Source: Eukaryota sp. TZLM1-RC (lineage: Eukaryota; Metamonada: BaSk clade). Taken from it: a stretch of DNA of 64,000 bases. Below the pieces are notes generated by a model, which worked only from the letters and a program-made list of their open reading frames with translations, did no database searches and was not told where the DNA came from. Location: NCBI GenBank assembly GCA_040285825.1, contig JAUPSS010000004.1, forward strand, positions 5,959,658 through 6,023,657. Reading direction: 5' to 3'. Positions 52,713-62,200 of this stretch are shown one piece after another; within the stretch, counting starts at the first letter, position 1; the number at the start of each line of letters is the position of its first letter. A program made the position numbers and the translations under genes.

Positions 52713-53214
52713 TAAAGAGACTTCTAGTGAACAACAAATACCTCACAAAATTTTTGTTGGATCAGTCATCTTAACTTTCATTTTAAGTAAGTATTCTGTA
52801 AATAAAAAGTGGTTATTCTGTCTAATTAATTGAAATGAGATATGATTATGTAAAATACTTCACTCATACACACCCCACAACCACTCTTCTTTATATTTGA
52901 CCTTTTTGGGTAACGTTTCAAAATACTCAATTCCACATAAGAGAAATTCCGTCTCCATGAATTTAAACTTTTTCCTCTGAAAATTGATAACAATGATGTA
53001 TATTGTTTTACACCATTTGAAATACACAACCTCACTAATTCAACTTCATCTGGATGAGCAGTTGTTCTTCATAATTATCACCTATTGGACGGCAAAGTAT
53101 GATTTTCCTTCTATTGGTAAACCTTACATGATTATGTCTAAATAAATAAAAGATATTGAAAGTTGAAAAATAAAATGATTTAAATAAATGACTATAAAAA
53201 CTAAAAACTACATA
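52713..53214. other. Intergenic between RRM gene and midasin 3' end
   Basis: 500 bp between convergent genes, AT-rich. No supported gene. Confidence 0.5.
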
Positions 53215-56200
53215 CTAATCACTAGTAACGGAAAGCCATTGTTGCAAAGAACTAGAAACAACTGCAGGCAAAGCTTCCACATCCCGCAAAACAATGTAAT
53301 AAGGAAAAGGGAAACTATCAAGATATGATTGAACAGAAAGCTTCCCGTTCGGGAAAGTAACAGATTTGAGTGATGTAATAGAATCACGTTCTGTGGGACT
53401 ATCAATTATTAAAAAGACTGTAATTACCCCCTTTGAATGGGCATATCGAACAGTCTTTTCTACATCTTCTTGATTGGAAAACCTTCCATCAGAAATCACA
53501 AACAATAATTTTCTTGAATCGTCATTAGAAGTCTCAATGAATTTGACTGACTTTTTAACCAATAAGCTCATATCTGTCGCATCTTGATCAAATTTGAAAG
53601 AATCAATCATTTTTGATCCCAATGATGATGTTATTGATGACGTCAGAGGCAAAGCAATCCGCACATCTTTACCAAAAGAAAGAGCCCCAACTTCACCTAC
53701 TTCAGCATTGACTAAAGCATTGGTCATCAGAACAAGAGTAACCAAAGCTGTGTGATCGGCATTGAACGACTTCATTGATTTTGAATCATCAATCGCAAAC
53801 AAAATCTTGAAATTTCTCTTGGAAGGATGGCTTCGTCGAAGCCAAATAGCATCTTTTTTGAAATTACTGGCAATAAAGGGAATAATTCGCTTCATGTTCA
53901 AGCGTTTTCCTGTCCTGAAATCCCCTTTCAATTTTGAAGCAAGCGTCGGTTCCAAAATAATTCTAAATTTTTCAGCAAGTAACAGTGAAGCTGTACATGT
54001 CTCCAAAGCAAGTGACGAGAAGAGATCAGTATCTTGCGACGTATCAACTGTAGACATTGTACTTTCTACAGTTGAAAGGAGATCATCATCGACATTGACA
54101 TCTGTCAGCTCCTTGGAATAAGCTTCTGTTACACCTTGTTGTTCAGTATCGGAATCTAATTGTTCATCCAATTCAGTATTCAGTTTAATGTTTTCATCTT
54201 TTGACTCTGAATTATTTAAATACTCCTTCTCAAGACCTGCTTTTTGCTCAAGATGTTCAGAAAGCTCTTCATTTTGGTCTTCATTTTTCTCCTCTTTGTG
54301 ACCTTCTGGCTTATCTTCATCAACATCTTCTTCATCATCATCCTTTCGAACGCCATCAACCTGGTCTTCATGAGCCGCAGCATTGGATGCCTGGTGAGAT
54401 TCACTGGTGAATTCATAAAGATCATTTGATTCCATCTCCTGGGATTCATCATTTTGATTAGACTCCTCTTTATTATTTAAAATTTCCAAATTTTTCATCA
54501 TTTCAACTGCATTTTCGACAATTTTTCGTTCAAGATCAATTGTATTTTGCTGGCCTTGTGAACCATCCATCTTGCCTGATTGTGTCGTATTCGAATCCTG
54601 ACCATTCTCCATTTGTTCAAGCTCGACTTCTTTTTCACCACCAATGTTCTCTTCTTCCTTATGGTCATTGCTGGTAGGATCGTGTCCCTTGTGCTGCTCA
54701 CTGACTTCTGCACCGTCTTGGCCCTGTTCCATAACGTCACGGGCAGGGTCGTAGTTGATCTCTTCCTTGTCTGACGAGTCAAAATTTTCATCATCATCCT
54801 CATTATTTAGAGTGTCTTCCATTTCGTCTCCACTGACTTGTTCTAAATCAGATTCCTCTGATCCTTCTGCTTGATCATCATCAGCAGAAACATCATCAAT
54901 CGCATCATCAACCACGTCATCCAGGTCGGAAGTTACGTCATTAGGGTCAGAAAGATGATTGGCATTATCTTGGGGGTTATGGTCCATTTCTATTTCTTCT
55001 TCACTATCCACTTCTTCCATTTCCATTTGTCCTTCATCATTATTACCTTCATCACCTTGTTCCTTCTCATTTTCATTTTCGTGTTCGTCCTTCGCTGCAA
55101 GCTCTTCTTCCTCGCCTTCAGCTTTACCCCCAGTCTCTTCCTTGTTGGTTGAATCATCATCATCTGCTTTACCCTCCATTCTGTCTTCTTCTTCCTCAAC
55201 GTCACCAAATTCGTCATTCTTATCCTCCTGGTTCTGTTGTTCCTGTTCCTTTTCATCATTTTCCTCTGTTTGTTCATCTTGCCCTTTAGAAGTTGTTCCA
55301 TCGAAATCTTCCTCAATATCCATACCTTTTGAGGATTGATCTTGGTTTTCAGTTTCATTCTGATCTTCGCCTTCCAGACCTAGTAACTGTTCCTTATCCT
55401 CTAGTTCATCAGTTACATCCTGAGCTCCATCTACTGTATCTCCCTCTCCCAAACCAGTTCCTTCCATTTCTTGCTCTTGTTCTTCAGTAGGTTGTTCCTC
55501 CTGAGGTTTACAGAATCCCTTGTTTGAGAGCTCTAAAAATAACCCAGTCAGAATGTAACCACATTTAGATAGAGTTCGATGGTAAATAAACAAATTGTGG
55601 AAAACGTCACTTGTTTGAGATAAAAAGTTGGAATAACAAAGTGAATTCATTGAGAAAGATTGGTTTGATGATAATATTTGCTGTGAAAATGATACTAAAG
55701 CATTGACTTTGTTGGAAACATCATCTAAACTGCTGATTTCCACTTGTTGATTGTAATCAATCTGAGTTGATGGATTTAAAATAAGACTGGTGTTAGTAAA
55801 GATTTGTTCAAATGAAGAAAGAGAGTCAACAAAAGGTTTAAATAAAATTGATCCATCAATCAGCTCAATAAATTCATCAAGACATTGGATGACTTCACCT
55901 TTAAATTTTTCAATTCTGTTCACCGTGAATTCAGTGAATATTCTGAACTGTACCTTTGGTCTCATAAAATCCAAGACCGAATTGGTTAATTTAACAAAAG
56001 AATTCAGCTTGGTAGTTAAATCATTTGAAAGTAAAGCAGTATTATTCTCATAAACAAATGAAAATTGAATTAAAACAGATGAAAGAGATTCAAAATTGAC
56101 AAAAATATGATTAAAAGCATGATTACAAGAGTAGAAATTACATCCCTCTGCTTCTAATGGTTCAAAATAAGAAATAATGTTTTCTAATTGAGAAACAAAT

Positions 56201-59200
56201 CTTCGGATTAGACATGTGGAATTAAATAAATGACCCGATTGTTGCAAATAAGAAGAATGGAAACTAGTGACGTCATCATGGGGTTTAATACCCTGTAAGA
56301 GACGTAATCGACGGTAAAAATTCCAAAAGTAAGTCTCAGTTTTGGAAATGAAGGAATCAGTAATAGTATTTGGTTCTATAAAACTAGAATGAATTTCTAC
56401 TATATCAACCGACTTTGAATATAAAGGTAGCTTCTTGATATGGTTAAGTAAAGCAGAAAGAGCCCTTATTTTAACCTGGACATCGTTAGAAGAATCCTCT
56501 GACTTCAAGAGACTCAGTTCGTTGGATTGTGTGATAACTTCGGTAGTGAAATCATCAATTTCAGCTGATTTTTCAATTAAAAGAGAATCAACATTAAAAC
56601 GACTTTCTAAAGATTGGTAAACGTTTGGCTTAAAAGTTAAATGACTTGTATCTAATTGTTCTATTTGTTTAATAATTTGCGTAAAGGGAATGTTCACTAC
56701 TGAATCAAACTTCCCAATGCTCTTCGACAGTTGACGTAACGTCTTGGACATTTGCTGTTTGATTCTTATAGGATCACTTATTGACATTTCATGGACAGAC
56801 AAAAATTCATTTAATTTTGTGGCAATTGGTTCAATATTTCGATTGAGAATGTATTGTAATCGTGTTAAATAAATGGTTCTTGACTGAATAACAGAACCCA
56901 AAATATTGGTTACCAAATCAGAATATCCAGTCGAAATAGCAAAATTTCGAATCAAAACAAGTAATTGTAAGCGTAATTCATAATCATAAAGGTGGGCTGA
57001 ATCGATGAATTGATAAATTGTTTCAGTAAATTCGGCCAATCTACTTTCATTTTTGACGTTGGAGAAAACTTCGATGGTTTTAAGTAAATGGAAAAACAAT
57101 TTAACTGAAGGTAACTGTTTTTGTCTCAACCTTCGGGTCAAAATATTCTTGAAATGAGCCAACTCGATTTTCCTCCACCGTTGACACAATTGACTGATCT
57201 CAATGACATAATCTGATAATTTGTGAATTTTAGGAACCAAAACATCCCATTCCAAGCAGGAATTTATTACTAATTCTGCTGATTTAATTAAATTCACAAT
57301 GGGTGTATTAATGGGCAATTTAGAAACTTTGAGTAAAGTATTGTGCAAGTCAATCAAAACTGCATTATCGGAATATTCCTTGAGTAATTCTTCAGTTCTA
57401 TTTAATATAGGAGAAATCGCATCGAATAACATTTTTAAATCATTTGGTGCCGGGTCCTTCCACAAATCAATCAAATCTGATTGATGATTACGTGCATTAT
57501 TGAGCCCTTCCCGTAGAAAAGTGGAGATAGCAAGAGCAGCTGTTGATGAAAATTGATTATCAAATGATTTAACAAATTCAAGTAAAACTTTCAAATAATA
57601 ATGAAGAGAAGCAGAACTTTGAACAGAACAACCAAAACATTTCAAACATAAAGGTACAAGATTACTAGAAATAGTGGATTCAGCACAGTGGCAAGAATTT
57701 GAAGTCAATGAAGAACAAAAAACAACAAGGGAAACTAAATCGTCATCAGTCAACAATGGTGGAGTAGTTTCCGTTTTAGTGGTCTCTTCTTGACCCTCAA
57801 ATTCCTCGGAGGTCACATAATCATGGTCAAAAACAGTATTGACCAGTTGAGAAAGTTGCTGCTTTTCCTCTGAATCATCGTCATCATAAGTCTTGGTCTT
57901 GAGAATTCTTGAAAGTTGACGTTCCTTGGCACGTTCCTGTTCATTTACTTCCCATACTAAAAGAATTACTTTAAGATATTCAGAGAATAATGAAAAATTA
58001 CGGGAAATAATAGATTTGGACAAATAAAACCTTGATTTAAGACCTAACTCACGGATAGAATTTGAAGAATCAAGTACTAGCTTAGACACATCTCTGGAAA
58101 TAGGATAAAATTGAACAACTTTCACGTCTTTTAACTCATTGATTAAATATTGAATAATTCCATCTAATAAATCAAGCAAAATCACACAGCATTGTTTCAA
58201 TTGGGATGAAAATTTAGAAGCTGAACTCAAAAAGTGATGTATTGCCATAGATACAGTCTCCAAAAAGTTTGAATTTTCTAAATTGGTACTGATTCTGTAG
58301 AAATCGAGATTGTTATTTAGAAAAGAAATAAATTCACGATGAAATTCTACTTGATCATCCGAATTTGAGAGTTTGACATCATGTGAAACCTCAATTTTGG
58401 AAGCAATTTCATCAAATTCACAAAGCCGCCCAGTGTTGATTAATTGATGGATGTTACCAAACTGTAACAAATTACGAAACTCAAAAGAAAACATTAAACT
58501 CGAACAGAATTCAGATACAATATTATTTTTAAAGCAAGTAGAATTATTAAACCAATTAGCAGAAAATGCAGGTTTTCCTACGTAAATGAGACATCCTAAT
58601 AAGGAAATAAGTGCTGATCTTGATGGAGAATGTGAAATTCTTGAAGTTATACCCAAAGAGATACTAGAGCTATTGTTTTCAATTATAGAAATTGGAGAAT
58701 TTTGGCTAGAAACCTTGCCCAATACACTGTTGAAAAAAGTACTCATTTTCCACAACACATCAATAGTAGTGAAACTGTAGAATCGAGACACGTCACTATG
58801 TGTGACAATTGATTGCTTGAGCTCTTCTAACTCAGAAATAGGAGCATTTTTTGCTTTATTGATTAAAAGCTTAGTGACATTCTGAAGAGGGACAAAACCG
58901 TAAATAATAGGGTTTGAAATGGAGCTTAGTCTCAACATAAAGTTGGTTAAACAAAGAGATTTTTGAGTATTTAAATTAGACATGGTAAAGGCTAAAGCAA
59001 GAGCTGAAGTAAATCTAATTGTGAAATTTGTAGAGATAAAAACAAATTCACGCAATATCGAGAAATTTTCAGTGCTAGATGCCTCCTTCTTGTAAAGAAT
59101 TGACGATAAATTATTACATAAGATAGATAAAATCAAAAAGTCTAATTCAGAAGAAGGTTTTGGAAGATCGTAATCTTGAATGCACCAATTATAATTAGAA

Positions 59201-62200
59201 TCAGATTTGCTTAATTGTTCCCAAATTAAGACTAGATTTTTGCAAAGGGTTTCCAGTGAGTTTAGTGAGAATTTTTCAAGTCCAAGTAATTCAACAATGG
59301 AAGTGATAACTTGGTCTTGAAGAGAGATTAAATCATTAGTAGAGTTTGATTTGAAGGAAAGTAATTGAACCAAAGCATTTCCAGACAAGTTTTGTAAAAG
59401 AGATGGCAATAAAGTAACTAAATTGGTGGATTGTTGAGGTGAGTTGGTTGAAATATCGTAAAATTCATAAATATTTGCCAGGAAAATAACAACAATAGTT
59501 TGGAAATTATAAAACTCCTCAGTGTTTAATTCCAAACTTGACACTGATTCTGTTAATTCTTTCAAAGGTGAAATTAATAAATAAGGGTAATTAAAACAAT
59601 TTTCGTCAAGTAAAAGACTGCATAAAGAAACAAAATTCAACAAAATTTTGGCTGAAATAAGAGGAGGATTAACAATGAACAAATCCAAAAAAGCCTTCAA
59701 TAACTGAACAATTGATTGGGATGTTTTGAACAATTTTGGAAAACTATTGGGTGAAATTAAAACTGCAAATAACGTATTTGAATAAGAATTGGGATTAGCC
59801 TTGAATAACTCAAAAATAAAAGCAAGATAAGACTTGAAGAAATATAAAAAGCTTTGATTGGAAAAATCTCTATCAACATCAACAGGGATTAGTTCCTTTG
59901 GAAATAAAGGAGGCTGATCAGAAGATAAACAAATATTATAAACGCTGGGAATAAGTAAATGAGGTTTAAACAAAATATCTTCAAAAGAATTAAATTGTAA
60001 ATGAGATGGCACTTCCAAAAACTGACATATTAATCTTTTTCTATTGGGTGAGAAAATAAGATTACTGCAACAATTTGAAGCAAAATCAGTAATGGTATTG
60101 GTGAATTTAAAGGAGAAAAAGTCACTTGAAAAAACATTATTGCTAATTTTAATATTTAAACTGTTGGAAATTCCAGCTGGTAAATCTGATGCAAAAGAAG
60201 TCAAAACAATACTGATAGCCTCATTCCATGACTTACACTGTTCATAATGATGAACCAAAAGTTTGACGAAAATTTCAAATTTTGAGGGTTGATGACGATA
60301 ATGAGTACGAATTTTTGAGAATATGGAAAAGAGATCAACTGGAATGGTTACTTTAGAGTAAACATTAAGCAAAAGTATCGTATTGATCACATCCTTGTTG
60401 AGAGAAAAATGTGACAAATTATTTAAATTTTCGTCACAAAAACCAAGAGAAACCACCAACACTCTATTGAGCAAAGCAGGTGAAGGGGATCCAAAATTTT
60501 TATCCATCGTAATAATAGCTCTGAAATATTCACTTGGTGAAATAATTTTAAATTTGTCATTACTGTAGGGTGACAAATCAGATTCACTTAGACCACCATT
60601 ACGTTCAAACAAAGCATTTAGTTTATCTAAAACAGAAGGTGGACAAAGATTTGGATCTGATAAATGAACAACTTCACCAGAAAGGACCATGGATGCTAAA
60701 TCCCCCAGTTTCCAGTTAAATTTACCCCCTGAAAGCACTGTTTTACTTAACTTGTCTGCTTGTGATTGAATATCGTCAACACTGGGTATTCCAGGAAAAT
60801 GTGGTAAAGAAAGGGAGTCCACTTGGGACAATAATTGGGTGATTAAACCATGTGAGTCGGTAGTAATCACAGATTTGCAATGATCGAACGAACCAATTTT
60901 TGAGGAGAGTTCTACTTTGATCTCTTTATGAAGTGACGAAATATTCGACATGTCACTCATATTACCTTTGGAGACCATGTACTCCTCCACTGTACTGACA
61001 AGGGAGTCAATTAAAGTCAACAAACTTTTGACCTCTTCTTCTGGTGAAACTTGTACATAAGAACCAAGTAGGTCAGCAACATCGGTACCAGGGTGAAGAG
61101 AAATTGATTTTAAAAATGATGGAGAAAAAAACGTATTCGAATTAGAATCATTTAAACTTGTTTTGTAAATAAAAGTAGCCAATTCTATTAAATTTGTCTT
61201 TCCAGTACCTATTTGACCCTCAATTAAGACGGGCCATTGCATAAATAACGACACCAAAATTGAGAATAACGGTCTGTGTTGGTTAAGCAATATTGTTTTA
61301 AGCTTTGGAAATTGAATATTTAAAATATTCACTCCAAGTGCAGTATAAAATTCAATTGGGTCTGGAAATTTTGTAGCAAAATATTGGCTGATTAAGGGTA
61401 CAAGTTGAGCTGCCAAGCTATCAGTCAAGCAAGATCCAAACGCTACAAAGGCAGAAATACATGCTAATTTGGACAAGGGTAATGAAGAATTACTTGATAA
61501 GTAGTTCAAAAAATCACAAAATCTGAAAGAATCACGAAGATTTGGCCAATCTGGAGGGACAAGGCAGTCAAAATTTAAAGTTAATTTCTTTATCTGTCCC
61601 AAAAAATGTGAAAAATCATTTAAAATTGGCGAAAAAATAGGAAAAGATTCACTCAAAATGATTTCTATATCATCATCTTTCAAATCCTCCACAGCTACAG
61701 ATACAAATCTGTTAAGAAAAGATTGAGGAAGTCCTTTTCTACCACCTCCAGAGAGTAGAGGGTTCTGACATGCAAAAATTTTAAAATTTGGGTGAGCTGT
61801 GATGAGGTCATTGATCTCTGGCACAAATATTGACCTTCTATGATCTAAAATAGAGTTTAAACCTTCTAAAACCTGTTGCGGGGCTAAATTAATTTCATCT
61901 AGAATCACCCAGGACCCTTCTTTAAGAGCGGTCAACAAGATTCCATCAGACCAAAAGAAATCAGGAGAATTATCATCAGAGTTATTATTGGGGTTTGGCA
62001 CAAATGAACCAATTATTTCTAATAAATCTGAATGTTCAGAGAAATTAATTCTTGCAACAGAATTACCGGTAAAATCAGCTAAAGCTGAAATCAAACTAGT
62101 TTTGCCTGCACCTGGAGGTCCTTCAACCAAAATTGGTCTATTCAAAGACAAAGCTCTTGTTACTCTCAAAGCATTTGAGAATGGAGTAGGAGATGATAAC

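Noticed and set aside
54201-55490. Plus-strand ORFs opposite midasin
   Set aside because: Antisense to the acidic low-complexity region; composition artefact.
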